DNA of 64,000 bases from Gimibacter soli (lineage in GTDB: Bacteria; Pseudomonadota; Alphaproteobacteria; Sphingomonadales; Kordiimonadaceae): NCBI RefSeq assembly GCF_028463845.1, contig NZ_CP116805.1, forward strand, positions 1,984,001 through 2,048,000, in the 5' to 3' direction. The notes under the pieces are model-generated. The model saw nothing but the letters and a program-made list of their open reading frames with translations. It did not search any database and had not been told where the DNA came from. Below, one piece after another: positions 36,032-47,151 of the stretch (positions within the stretch are counted from its first letter, which is position 1; every line of letters starts with the position of its first letter). Position numbers and translations under genes: made by a program.

Positions 36032-36799
36032 TTACTGGCCGGCCTTCGCCTTGTCCGCACGGGCACGGGCGATGGCCTGCCGGACGCGGTCGGGGCCCTC
36101 AGCGCCGAGCAGGATATCATTGCCGATGATATAGCCCGGCGTGCCTTCGAAGCCGATATCGCGGCCGATGGCGAGGGCGTTTTCAATCGCCTTGTCGATG
36201 AGCGAACTTTTCATATCAGCCTGCAGGCGCGTGGTATCGAGGCCGACACGTTCGGCAATCGCCAGCATTTCCTTTTCGCTGGCCGGCGTCTTTGGTGCCG
36301 TCATCAGCGCGTCATGGAAGGGCGCAAACTTGCCTTGCAGGTTGGACGCGAGTGCAGCGCGCGAAAGGATGCGCGACATCGGCGTTTCGCCGTCGCGGTC
36401 GAGGATCGGGAATTGCAGTGCCGTGAGCCGCACATTGCCGTCTTTCGCGAGGATATCCTTCATCACCGGATAGTGGCGACGGCAATAGCCACAGCGATAG
36501 TCGTAAAACTCGACAATCGTCACGTCGCCCTTGGGGTTGCCAAGCACTGGGATCGAGGGATCGTTTTCAAGATAGCCACGATAGAGCCCCACGGTCGGCA
36601 GCATCTGCTCGGTCTGGCGGCGGCGCTGCCATTCGCTGATCGAGCGGACGATCAGTTCGGGATGCTCCATCAGGTAGCTTTCGATAACGGCCTCGATTTT
36701 CTCGCGTTCTGCGTCGCTCACCTTCACGTCAGAAGACTGGGCGAGGGCGGGCAGGCTGGTCGAAAGCACGAGGGCAAGGCTGGCGATCTGGCGGCGCAT
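36032..36799 (-). CDS. DsbA-family thiol-disulfide oxidoreductase with CGYC active site
   Basis: The 255-residue product has a signal peptide (RRQIASLALVLSTSLPALA) and a thioredoxin fold with helical insertion. The redox site is C103-G-Y-C106 in FYDYRCGYCRRHY, and the cis-proline loop is GTPGYIIG. An N-terminal helical extension (residues 25-75) with EHPELIVRSISEW is typical of Com1/ScsC-like DsbA relatives. It probably oxidises or isomerises disulfides in the periplasm. The start at 36799 follows AAGGA. It is 29 nt after the M48 protease gene, so the two are probably co-expressed. Confidence 0.9.
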   Translation of the reverse strand: MRRQIASLALVLSTSLPALAQSSDVKVSDAEREKIEAVIESYLMEHPELIVRSISEWQRRRQTEQMLPTVGLYRGYLENDPSIPVLGNPKGDVTIVEFYDYRCGYCRRHYPVMKDILAKDGNVRLTALQFPILDRDGETPMSRILSRAALASNLQGKFAPFHDALMTAPKTPASEKEMLAIAERVGLDTTRLQADMKSSLIDKAIENALAIGRDIGFEGTPGYIIGNDILLGAEGPDRVRQAIARARADKAKAGQ

Positions 36800-36828
36800 G
36801 GATATTCCTTGGAAAAGAGAAAGAGGTG

Positions 36829-38193
36829 TCAGCGGCGGCGCATCCGCTCGCGCATCTGTTCGGCATAGGGCTCGGATATCATCAAAATATCCTGCGCGCG
36901 AATCCAATCTGGCGATCCTTTTTCAAGGCCTTCCATGGCATTGCGGGCATGATTGACGGCAAGATGCAGTGCGCCTACCGAATAGAAGCGTTCGGCAGTG
37001 GCAAGGGCTGCATGGGGTTCATCCTCAAGCCAGCTGTAGGCGCGGGCGAGATTGAACCAGGCGAAGGTGTTGGTCGGGTCGATCTTGGCGGCGCGTTGCA
37101 GGACGGGCAGGGCGATTGCCATTCGTGCCGCATCCTCGTGACTGACAAGGGCCTGGCCGTAGGCTGTCAGGATAAGGGCTTCGCCCGGGGCAAGGTCAGC
37201 GGCGCGCTTCAGCACGGTGATGGCTTCGTCTACCCGGCCGTTCTCAAACAGGATCTGGCCTTTGATTTCGTGGAAATAGGGGTTTTCCGGCTCCATCTGG
37301 ATCAGCGCATCGGATTCAGCGAGCGCCTTGTCCCATTCCAGCGCCTTGTGCCACGCGTAAACGCGGGCGTACCGCGCGGCGGCACTCTTATCGCTTTCCG
37401 GATATTTGGCCAGCACCTGACGCGGCTTGGCGAGATAGCCGACGAGCTTTGCCTGAAGCCGTTTGAAGGTTTCTTCCTCGGCTGCATCGGGCTTTGTGTC
37501 GCGGAACGGGCTTTCATTCACCCGCTGTTCCAGTTGCAGCATGCGGGTGGAGTTCAGCGGGTGGCTCCGCACATAGGGATCCTGCCGGACCTGCGCGAGG
37601 ATTTCCTGATTCTGGAGCTTGCGGAAGAAGCGCACCATGCCGGAAGCGGAGGTGCCGGTTGCCTCAAGGAAGGTGGCGCCTGCCTGATCGGCCGCACTTT
37701 CCTGTACGCGAGTATAGGCCAGGAACTGGCGCTGCGCCATCGACTGGCCGGCCATCAGGATGCCCATGCCGGCATCCCCGCCGCCCGCCGCAATGGCAGC
37801 GGCACCCAGCACCAGCGAAATGACCGACATCATCGTGGCGCCCTGGACGCCTTCCCCCATGCGGGCGAGGTGGGCGCCTGAAATGTGGCCGGTTTCGTGG
37901 GCGATCACGCCTTTCAGTTCGTTCACATCGTTGGCGGCTTCGATAAGGCCAGAATGGATGAAGATATTTTGCCCGCCGGTGACGAAGGCGTTGATGCTGT
38001 TGTCGCCGAGGAGATAAATCTCGACCGAGCGCGGGTCGAGCCCGGCGGCCTTGAACATGGGATCCGAAATTTCGTGGAGGAAACGTTCCGTCTCCGCATC
38101 CCGAAGGATGGACTGGGCCTCGGCAGGAGCGGCAAGGGCGATGGCGAGGGCACTGACGGCAGCAAGTTTCTTCAGACTGGACGGCATGGTCAC
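36829..38193 (-). CDS. Periplasmic M48 metalloprotease with TPR repeats (BepA-like)
   Basis: The 454-residue product has a signal peptide (SSLKKLAAVSALAIALAAPAEA), then an M48 domain with zinc motif H99-E-T-G-H103 and the third ligand Glu near residue 165 (ESAADQAG). A C-terminal set of TPR helices follows (about residues 290-430). This architecture matches BepA/YfgC, which assists outer-membrane protein and LptD assembly and degrades misfolded forms. The GTG at 38193 has GGAGA at optimal distance; ATG 38187 is an alternative. Together with the downstream dsbA-like gene it suggests an envelope-quality-control operon. Confidence 0.9.
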   Translation of the reverse strand: MTMPSSLKKLAAVSALAIALAAPAEAQSILRDAETERFLHEISDPMFKAAGLDPRSVEIYLLGDNSINAFVTGGQNIFIHSGLIEAANDVNELKGVIAHETGHISGAHLARMGEGVQGATMMSVISLVLGAAAIAAGGGDAGMGILMAGQSMAQRQFLAYTRVQESAADQAGATFLEATGTSASGMVRFFRKLQNQEILAQVRQDPYVRSHPLNSTRMLQLEQRVNESPFRDTKPDAAEEETFKRLQAKLVGYLAKPRQVLAKYPESDKSAAARYARVYAWHKALEWDKALAESDALIQMEPENPYFHEIKGQILFENGRVDEAITVLKRAADLAPGEALILTAYGQALVSHEDAARMAIALPVLQRAAKIDPTNTFAWFNLARAYSWLEDEPHAALATAERFYSVGALHLAVNHARNAMEGLEKGSPDWIRAQDILMISEPYAEQMRERMRRR

Positions 38194-38223
38194 CGATTCA
38201 TTCTCCGGCTTGTCTCGGGCCTC

Positions 38224-38262
38224 AGGCTAGGGCGACAGCACTGAACCGTCAATGAACAGTGC
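38224..38262 (-). promoter_or_regulatory. Candidate promoter of the M48-dsbA operon with inverted repeat
   Basis: On minus, TTGACG (plus 38247-38252) and TAGCCT (plus 38224-38229) are separated by 17 nt. GCACTG (38238-38243) and CAGTGC (38257-38262) form an inverted repeat centred on the -35 element. Confidence 0.45.
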
Positions 38263-38293
38263 GGTGAAAAGCTGTGATCGCACGCCAGAACGA

Positions 38294-38319
38294 AAACGGG
38301 CCCCCGCAGGAGCCCGTTT
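38294..38319 (-). terminator. Intrinsic terminator of rne
   Basis: AAACGGGC and GCCCGTTT form an 8-bp stem with a 10-nt loop; on the minus strand it is followed by TTTTCGTTC. It lies 24 nt after the rne stop. Confidence 0.75.
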
Positions 38320-38342
38320 CTAGGATCGGATCGTGGCTTTTC

Positions 38343-41150
38343 TTAGCCGAAGGTGCGTTGCCACCAGCCTTTGCGCTTCGGCTGGTCGCCATCGGCGCCA
38401 GCTTCCACCGTGGTGACCTGCAGCGCCGGATGTGCGGCAGGTGCGGCGGTCGCGGGCTCTGCGGCCGGTTCTGCAGCGGACTTTTCCGCCTTCACGGCTG
38501 CTGCCGGTGCTTCGGCTGCTGCTGTTTTCGCAGGCGCCTTGCGCTTGCGGGGGGCAGCTTTCTTCTTCGGCTCGGCCGGTGCTTCCTCAGCCGGGGCTTC
38601 AGTGGCTTCGGGGGCTGCCTCGGGGGCGGCTTCCTCAGCCTTCGGCTTGGCTTTGGTGGTGCGGCGGGCGCGCGGCTTTTTGGCCGGTGCTTCTTCCGCT
38701 TCCACCTTTGCTTCCTCAGCGGGTGCTTCCACGGCGGTTTCCGCTGCGGCTGCTTCGGCCTCGGCGGCGAGCTGTGCCTTGGTCTTGCGACGGGCACGCG
38801 GCTTTTTGGCCGGTGCTTCTTCCGCTTCAGCTTTCACTTCCTCAGCCGGTGCTTCTGCGGTTTCCACAGCAGCTTCGCCTTCGGCACCCTCAGCACGTTT
38901 CACGCGGCGACGACGGCGCGGCTTGGGTGCCGGGATATTGCCATCGGCAGCGGCTTCTTCGCCTGCATCGGCGTCGGCTGCTTCAGCGTCAGCGGCTTCC
39001 GAGCGAGCCTCGGTCGCAACGCCTGCGTCTTCGGCTGCCACGTCATCGCGCTGGCCTTCTTCGCCGCGACCGCGACGACGACGACCACCACGACGACCGC
39101 GACGACGACGCGAGCGGCTTTCACCGTCAGCGCGGGCTTCGCCTTCGCCATTATCTTCGTCGGCGCCTTCGCCGGCTTCATCAGCGGCAGCTTCTTCGCC
39201 GTCTTCATCACGGCGAGCAGTGCGCTGTTCGTCACCACGTTCGGCTTCGCCACCACGGCCCCGACGACGACGACGACGGCGCTTGCGGCGCGGGTCGGCA
39301 TCACCGCGTTCTTCGCGGGCATTGGTGCGGACTTCTTCTTCCTCGATGTCCTCGATATCGTCTTCTTCGTCTTCAGCGTCGAATTCGGCGATATTTTCCT
39401 GCGTGATAACCGTTGCGGGCTCAACCGCGCGGATCGTCGGCGTGCCGGCTTCACGGGTCAGTTCGATATCCGAATTGCCGAAGCCGGTTTTGGCGATCAC
39501 TTCGATCTGGTAGCCATACTGGGCTTCCAGTTCGACAAGGGCGTCGCGCTTCTTGTTCAGGATATAGATGGCAACGTCCGGGCTCGTGGCGATTCGGACA
39601 ACCGTGCTGCGGGCGCGGATGCCTTCTTCCTCAAGCTGGCGGAGCGCATTGAGTGCAGCGAATTCAACCGACAGCACAAGCCCCGTCCCTTTACAGGTGG
39701 AGCAGGTGACCATGCTGGTTTCCTGCAGGTTCGGACGCAGGCGCTGGCGCGACATTTCCATAAGGCCGAAGCTCGAGATGCGGCCCACCTGAATGCGGGC
39801 GCGGTCGGCCTTCAGGGCTTCCTTCATGCGACGTTCGACATTGCGGTTGTTACCGCGTTCTTCCATGTCGATGAAGTCGATGACGATGAGGCCCGCAAGG
39901 TCGCGCAGGCGCAGCTGGCGTGCGATCTCGTCTGCGGCTTCAAGGTTCGTGTGAAGCGCGGTTTCCTCGATATTGTGTTCTTTCGTCGCCCGGCCCGAGT
40001 TCACGTCGATCGAGATCAGCGCTTCGGTCGGGTTGATGACGATATAGCCGCCGGACTTCAGCGTCACGACCGGCTGGTACATGGTCTCCAGCTGGCTTTC
40101 CACCTGATAGCGATGGAACAGCGGGATGCGGTCCTTGTAGTGCTGAACCTTCCTTGCGTGGCTCGGCATCAGGAGCTTCATGAAGTCCTTGGCGGCGCGA
40201 TAGCCTTTTTCGCCCTCGACAAGGATCTCGTCGATCTCGCGGGTGTAAAGGTCGCGGATGGTGCGCTTGATCAGGTCGCCTTCCTCATAGATGAGGGCAG
40301 GGGCCACCGATTTCAGGGTCAGTTCGCGGATGCCGCTCCAGAGGCGCAGCATATATTCATAGTCGCGCTTGATCTCGGCCTTGGTGCGCTGCATCCCGGC
40401 GGTGCGGATGATGAGGCCCATGCCGGCAGGCACGTCCAGCTCGCCGATCACGCTTTTCAGGCGTTTGCGGTCAGCCGTCGACGAAATCTTGCGGCTGATG
40501 CCGCCGCCGTGGGTCGAGTTCGACATCAGCACGCAGTAACGGCCGGCGAGCGACAGATAGGTAGTCAGCGCAGCGCCCTTGTTGCCGCGCTCTTCCTTCA
40601 CGACCTGCACAAGGATGATCTGGCGACGCTTGATCACTTCCTGAATGTTGTAGCGACGCTTCAGGGTGCGGATCGAACGGCGCCGTTCAGCTGCTTCCTC
40701 AAGGTGGGCGTCAGCCTCTTCCTCGGCGTTTTCCTGCAGAACGGTGGCTTCGATCGGCTCTTCGCCGTCGGCATCTTCATGCTCGGCGTCAGCGTCTGCT
40801 TCGGCTTCTACCGGGGCAGCAGCTTCTTTCACCGGTGCAGGCAGGATTTCCTCGACCTTGGCGGTCTCGAATTCCTCGGCTTTCAGCTTGTCGCGGTCTT
40901 CAACCGGGATCTGGTAATAATCCGGGTGGATTTCGCTGAAGGCCAGAAAGCCATGACGGTTGCCGCCGTATTCAACGAATGCGGCTTGCAGCGACGGCTC
41001 GACGCGGGTGACGCGGGCCAGATAGATATTGCCTTTAAGTTGACGGCGGGAAGCGGATTCGTAGTCGAATTCCTCGACGCGGCTACCCTCGATTACGGCA
41101 ACCCGGGTCTCTTCCGGGTGGCGGGCATCGATCAACATACGTGTGGACAT
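38343..41150 (-). CDS. rne: Ribonuclease E
   Basis: RNase E is the essential single-strand endonuclease that starts mRNA decay and processes rRNA and tRNA. The 935-residue product has an S1 domain (about residues 38-205) interrupted by an acidic insertion of some 70 residues (88-160). The catalytic aspartates are D382 (ISIDVNSGR) and D425 (VIDF), and the zinc-link is C483-S-T-C486. The C-terminal 400 residues are disordered, with acidic, Arg-rich and Ala/Lys/Pro-rich blocks. They include a twice-repeated basic module (APAKKPRARR) and end in RKGWWQRTFG, like other alphaproteobacterial degradosome scaffolds. The ATG at 41150 follows GGAG; the frame runs open to 41432. Confidence 0.96.
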   Translation of the reverse strand: MSTRMLIDARHPEETRVAVIEGSRVEEFDYESASRRQLKGNIYLARVTRVEPSLQAAFVEYGGNRHGFLAFSEIHPDYYQIPVEDRDKLKAEEFETAKVEEILPAPVKEAAAPVEAEADADAEHEDADGEEPIEATVLQENAEEEADAHLEEAAERRRSIRTLKRRYNIQEVIKRRQIILVQVVKEERGNKGAALTTYLSLAGRYCVLMSNSTHGGGISRKISSTADRKRLKSVIGELDVPAGMGLIIRTAGMQRTKAEIKRDYEYMLRLWSGIRELTLKSVAPALIYEEGDLIKRTIRDLYTREIDEILVEGEKGYRAAKDFMKLLMPSHARKVQHYKDRIPLFHRYQVESQLETMYQPVVTLKSGGYIVINPTEALISIDVNSGRATKEHNIEETALHTNLEAADEIARQLRLRDLAGLIVIDFIDMEERGNNRNVERRMKEALKADRARIQVGRISSFGLMEMSRQRLRPNLQETSMVTCSTCKGTGLVLSVEFAALNALRQLEEEGIRARSTVVRIATSPDVAIYILNKKRDALVELEAQYGYQIEVIAKTGFGNSDIELTREAGTPTIRAVEPATVITQENIAEFDAEDEEDDIEDIEEEEVRTNAREERGDADPRRKRRRRRRRGRGGEAERGDEQRTARRDEDGEEAAADEAGEGADEDNGEGEARADGESRSRRRRGRRGGRRRRGRGEEGQRDDVAAEDAGVATEARSEAADAEAADADAGEEAAADGNIPAPKPRRRRRVKRAEGAEGEAAVETAEAPAEEVKAEAEEAPAKKPRARRKTKAQLAAEAEAAAAETAVEAPAEEAKVEAEEAPAKKPRARRTTKAKPKAEEAAPEAAPEATEAPAEEAPAEPKKKAAPRKRKAPAKTAAAEAPAAAVKAEKSAAEPAAEPATAAPAAHPALQVTTVEAGADGDQPKRKGWWQRTFG

Positions 41151-41637
41151 AGAAAATTCTCCAGGCATCTGGCCGCGCGGAATCGCCCGCGGGCATGCGG
41201 GGCGCGCTGGCCATGCCATTGATGTGAAGGGATCCCGAAGGAACGAGGTGGGCAGAAATCGGCGTATTCCGGTCGATAAGGCGAGCATCGTCCCGCAGCG
41301 TAACCAAGCGGCTGGAGTGTGATGCGTCCTGGTGGCTAAGCCGTTCGACCATTGCCGGTTCTTGTCCTTATTATGACCCGGTCTCGCCCGTTTTCTGCCG
41401 ATGGCCATAACGGCGGCCTCTCGGATAGTCACGGCCTGCCCTCGCGTTGCGATCGCGTCGGGGCCGGGTCATGGTTCGCCGCCCGAAAGCGCCAAACCGA
41501 TAATCTCGCGCCGCTAACGTAGTAACTTCATCCGTCTTTTACAACGGAAAATGTTGAGACTGTTGCCACTTCTAAATAGTATGCTGATCAAACGGGATGT
41601 GCCGGGGACTAAACCTTCCGGCCCGTCATGAGTGAAC
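41151..41637. other. 487-bp region between divergent rne and amidase genes
   Basis: No gene is recognised. It holds the promoter of the amidase gene near 41554-41582 and presumably a long rne leader. Long leaders of rne mRNAs are known elsewhere to mediate autoregulation by RNase E cleavage. The open minus-strand frame from 41432 is not convincing as protein. Confidence 0.5.
41554..41582 (+). promoter_or_regulatory. Candidate promoter of the amidase-PBP1A-prfB strand
   Basis: TTGAGA at 41554-41559 and TAGTAT at 41577-41582 are separated by 17 nt, about 50 nt before the amidase start. Confidence 0.5.
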
Positions 41638-42864
41638 ATGAGCAGGGTTTTGCGCGTGAACTGCAGGATCATCAAGGCTTGTCTGGCGTTCGCCCTTTGG
41701 TGCTGCACGTCCTTTGCCGTGGCGGCGGAAGTCGCCATCAGCAGCATCCGATTTGGCGAAAATGGCGCTACATCGCGGGTTGTCCTTGATGTGGACAGCG
41801 CGATCGAGCCCCGCATCTTTCTTCTGGCCGGCCCCAACCGCGTCGTGATCGACGTGCCGATGGGCGCATGGCGGGGCAACGGCGCCAACCGTGGTCTCGG
41901 CCTGATCGGCCAGTTCCGGCATGGCCTTTTCGATGCCGATACCTACCGGATCGTGCTTGATCTCGAACGCCCCGCCCTTGTCTCATCAAGCTTCGCGCTG
42001 CCTCCGCGCGAGGGTTATAACCACCGCTATGTCATCGACCTGAAATCCACGAATGCGGCGGATTTTGCCGCTGCTGTGGCGGCTGACAGGGCGGTTGCCT
42101 CTGCCGCACGCCCCGATGTGGCGTCGGTGGCGCCGAGTGTGCCTGCAACGCGCCCGTCTGCCATTCCCGGCGCCAAGAAGGTTATCGTGCTGGATGCCGG
42201 GCACGGCGGGCCGGATCCCGGTACTCTGGGTGTGCTTGGTGTCAACGAGAAGCATATCGTGCTCGCCATGGCCAAGGCCATCAAGACCGAGCTTGAGCGC
42301 ACCGGCCGCTATACGGTGAAGCTGACCCGCGACAGGGATTTCTTCATCCCGGTGCGGGAGCGGTTCGTGCTGGGTCGCAAGCTTGGTGCTGACCTCTTCA
42401 TCAGTATCCATGCGGATTCGATCCAGAACCCGACCGTCACTGGTGGCAGTGTGTATAGCCTTTCCGAAACCGCGTCGGACAAGGAAGCCGAACGGCTGGC
42501 TGCCCGCGAGAACAAGTCTGACCTTGTAGCGGGGCTTGACCTCAATGAAGCGGACGACGAAGTGGCGGGCATCCTGATTGACCTCGCGCAGCGCGAGACG
42601 CTCAATTATTCCGCCCAGTTCGCCGAAATTCTGGTGAACGAGATGAAGCGCGACAACCCGATGCTGTCACGCGCACACCGCTACGCCAACCTCGGCATGC
42701 TGAAAGCGCCGGATGTACCGAGCGTGCTGATCGAATGCGGCTATCTTTCCAACAAGGATGACGCGCGCCGGCTGGGCAGTGCTGAGGGGCAACGCAAGAT
42801 TGCCCGCTCGGTCAGCCGTGCCGTTGACCGCTATTTCGAGCATATGATCGCGCTTGGGCGCTGA
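41638..42864 (+). CDS. amiC: N-acetylmuramoyl-L-alanine amidase (AmiA/B/C type)
   Basis: The enzyme cleaves the amide bond between MurNAc and L-Ala to split septal peptidoglycan. The 408-residue product has a signal sequence (IIKACLAFALWCCTSFAVAAE). An N-terminal AMIN domain follows (about residues 30-140, with RVVLDV and NRVVIDVP), then a flexible Ala/Pro linker. The Amidase_3 domain has zinc-binding AGHGG, SIHAD and the catalytic glutamate in IECGYLSN. AMIN domains target the enzyme to the division site. The ATG at 41638 was chosen; GTG at 41632 is in frame. PBP1A follows after 97 nt. Confidence 0.93.
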   Translation: MSRVLRVNCRIIKACLAFALWCCTSFAVAAEVAISSIRFGENGATSRVVLDVDSAIEPRIFLLAGPNRVVIDVPMGAWRGNGANRGLGLIGQFRHGLFDADTYRIVLDLERPALVSSSFALPPREGYNHRYVIDLKSTNAADFAAAVAADRAVASAARPDVASVAPSVPATRPSAIPGAKKVIVLDAGHGGPDPGTLGVLGVNEKHIVLAMAKAIKTELERTGRYTVKLTRDRDFFIPVRERFVLGRKLGADLFISIHADSIQNPTVTGGSVYSLSETASDKEAERLAARENKSDLVAGLDLNEADDEVAGILIDLAQRETLNYSAQFAEILVNEMKRDNPMLSRAHRYANLGMLKAPDVPSVLIECGYLSNKDDARRLGSAEGQRKIARSVSRAVDRYFEHMIALGR

Positions 42865-42961
42865 TTTCCTTGTGCACCCCAGTGCGTTTGCGCCTTACCA
42901 GCGCCACAAAATTCTGGCATAGGGTGCGCCCGAACGTGAACAGGAAGAGCCTGACCCGCCC

Positions 42962-45499
<2,538 letters not shown>

Positions 45500-45542
45500 T
45501 CCGCCTGCCTATTCTGCAAACGAGTAACGATAAGGAACTGAC

Positions 45543-46671
45543 ATGCGCGCGGAAGCCCAGGCAACCGTCGACCAACTCAAGCAGTCTATGGCACTGCTGA
45601 GGAGGCATCTTTGACTGGGATCAGGCTCTGTTGCGGCTTGAGGAACTGAACGCCCTCGCCGAAGATCCCGATCTCTGGAACGATCCCCAGAAAGCGCAAG
45701 CCCTGATGCGCGAGCGCACCAAGCTCCACGATGCCGTCTCCGGCCTCAAGGCGATTGACGCTGACCTCAATGACACGCTCGAACTGATCGAGCTTGCCGA
45801 GATGGACGGCGACGATGCGATGCAAGCGGAAGCCGAAGGCTCACTGAAAGGGCTGCAGGCCAAGGCCAAGGACGCAGAGCTCAAGGCGCTGCTTTCGGGC
45901 GAGGCTGACGGCAATGACACCTATGTCGAAATCCATTCGGGCGCTGGCGGCACTGAATCGCAGGACTGGGCGAGCATGCTGTTCCGCATGTATTTCCGCT
46001 GGGCCGAGAAGCGCGGCTACAAGGTGGAAACCGTCCAGTACATGCCGGGCGAGGAAGCCGGCATCAAGTCTGCCACGCTGCAGATCAAGGGCGAGGATGC
46101 CTACGGCTGGATGAAGACCGAAAGCGGTGTACACCGGCTGGTGCGGATTTCGCCCTACGATTCAAGCGCGCGGCGCCATACGAGCTTCGCGTCCGTCTGG
46201 GTCTATCCCGTGATCGATGACAATATCGATATCGAGATCGTCGAATCCGACCTGAAGGTCGATACCTACCGCGCCTCGGGCGCCGGTGGCCAGCACGTGA
46301 ACACGACCGATTCCGCCGTGCGCATGACTCACATTCCTTCGGGTATCGTGGTGCAGTGCCAGGCTGAACGCTCGCAGCACAAGAACCGCGCCTCCGCGCT
46401 TTCGATGCTGAAAGCCCGGCTTTATGAGGCCGAACTGAGGAAGCGTGAGGAAGCGGCCAATGCGCTGAACGCGACCAAAAGCGATATCGGCTGGGGCCAC
46501 CAGATCCGCTCCTATGTGCTGCAGCCATACCAGATGGTGAAAGACCTGCGCACGGGCGAGGAATCAGGCCAGCCGCAGGTCGTGCTGGACGGTGACCTTG
46601 ACCGCTTCATGGCAGCGGCCCTTGCGGCGCGCGTCTATGGTGAAAACAAGGACGTTGGCGATATCGACTAA
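45543..46671 (+). CDS. prfB: Peptide chain release factor 2 (programmed +1 frameshift)
   Basis: RF2 releases peptides at UGA and UAA. The gene is in two frames: 23 codons from ATG 45543 end at an in-frame UGA (45612-45614), and the rest continues in the +1 frame from GAC at 45613 to TAA 46669-46671, giving about 375 residues. The junction CTT-TGA-C with AGGAGG three bases before CTT is the classic autoregulatory frameshift site. The anticodon-like tripeptide reads SPY (203-205) where E. coli has SPF, and the catalytic GGQ is at 248-250. It follows mrcA by 43 nt and ends before a strong terminator. Confidence 0.97.
45600..45615 (+). promoter_or_regulatory. RF2 programmed +1 frameshift signal
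   Basis: The internal Shine-Dalgarno AGGAGG at 45600-45605, three spacer bases, CTT, then the UGA stop followed by C. Spacing is identical to the E. coli prfB site. Low RF2 lets ribosomes slip from CUU to UUU and read on. Confidence 0.95.
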
Positions 46672-46692
46672 GTCGTCTCGCCCTCCAATACA

Positions 46693-46731
46693 AAAGCCCC
46701 GGCGCCAACTGGCTGCCGGGGCTTTTTGTTT
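46693..46731. terminator. Bidirectional terminator between prfB and bactofilin genes
   Basis: AAAGCCCCGGC at 46693-46703 pairs with GCCGGGGCTTT at 46715-46725, 11 bp, followed on plus by TTTTTGTTTT and on minus by TTTTGTATT. Confidence 0.88.
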
Positions 46732-46749
46732 TCGCCTGATCGTTCGCGC

Positions 46750-47151
46750 TTATTCAGCGGCGGATTTGGCGGCGGCGCGGGTGACCGTCGAAAGGTCGGC
46801 AATGCGGCCGGTCAGCTTGGCACCGGCTTCGACCGACAGGCTTTCCTGATAAAGGTCGCCGTTGATGACGGCGGACTTTTCAACGCGCAGCACGCGGACC
46901 TTCACTTCACCCTTGATGTTGCCGCGAATGGTGGCGCTGTCGGCGGTGACAGTGCCGGTGACCGAGCCATGCTCGCCCATCACAAGCTCGCCGCATACGA
47001 CATCGCCCTTGATGGTGCCATCAAGCTGCAGTTCGCCGTTCACGGTCACATTGCCTTCGATTGTCACATCGGCGGAAAGGATGGAAGGGGTAGACGGGCC
47101 GCTGACGCTAGCCATCGGTCCTTTCTTGTTTTCTTTGGAAATGTCGAACAT
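46750..47151 (-). CDS. bacA: Bactofilin
   Basis: Bactofilins polymerise without nucleotides into membrane-associated filaments that localise cell-wall enzymes. The 133-residue protein has a short disordered start. The bactofilin right-handed beta-helix follows (about residues 25-115) with regularly spaced GNV, GTIKGDV, GSVTGTV, GNIKGEV, INGDLY repeats. The tail is short and ends KSAAE. The gene overlaps the upstream M23 peptidase gene by 44 bp. Linked bactofilin/M23 pairs such as BacA-LmdC of Hyphomonas neptunium control local cell-wall remodelling, which suggests a similar job here. Confidence 0.93.
   Translation of the reverse strand: MFDISKENKKGPMASVSGPSTPSILSADVTIEGNVTVNGELQLDGTIKGDVVCGELVMGEHGSVTGTVTADSATIRGNIKGEVKVRVLRVEKSAVINGDLYQESLSVEAGAKLTGRIADLSTVTRAAAKSAAE

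Noticed and set aside
38274-41222. A 982-codon open frame on the plus strand opposite rne
   Set aside because: It is the mirror of rne, whose frame is clearly real. GC-rich third positions leave the antisense frame open, and its translation is low-complexity with no recognisable domain.
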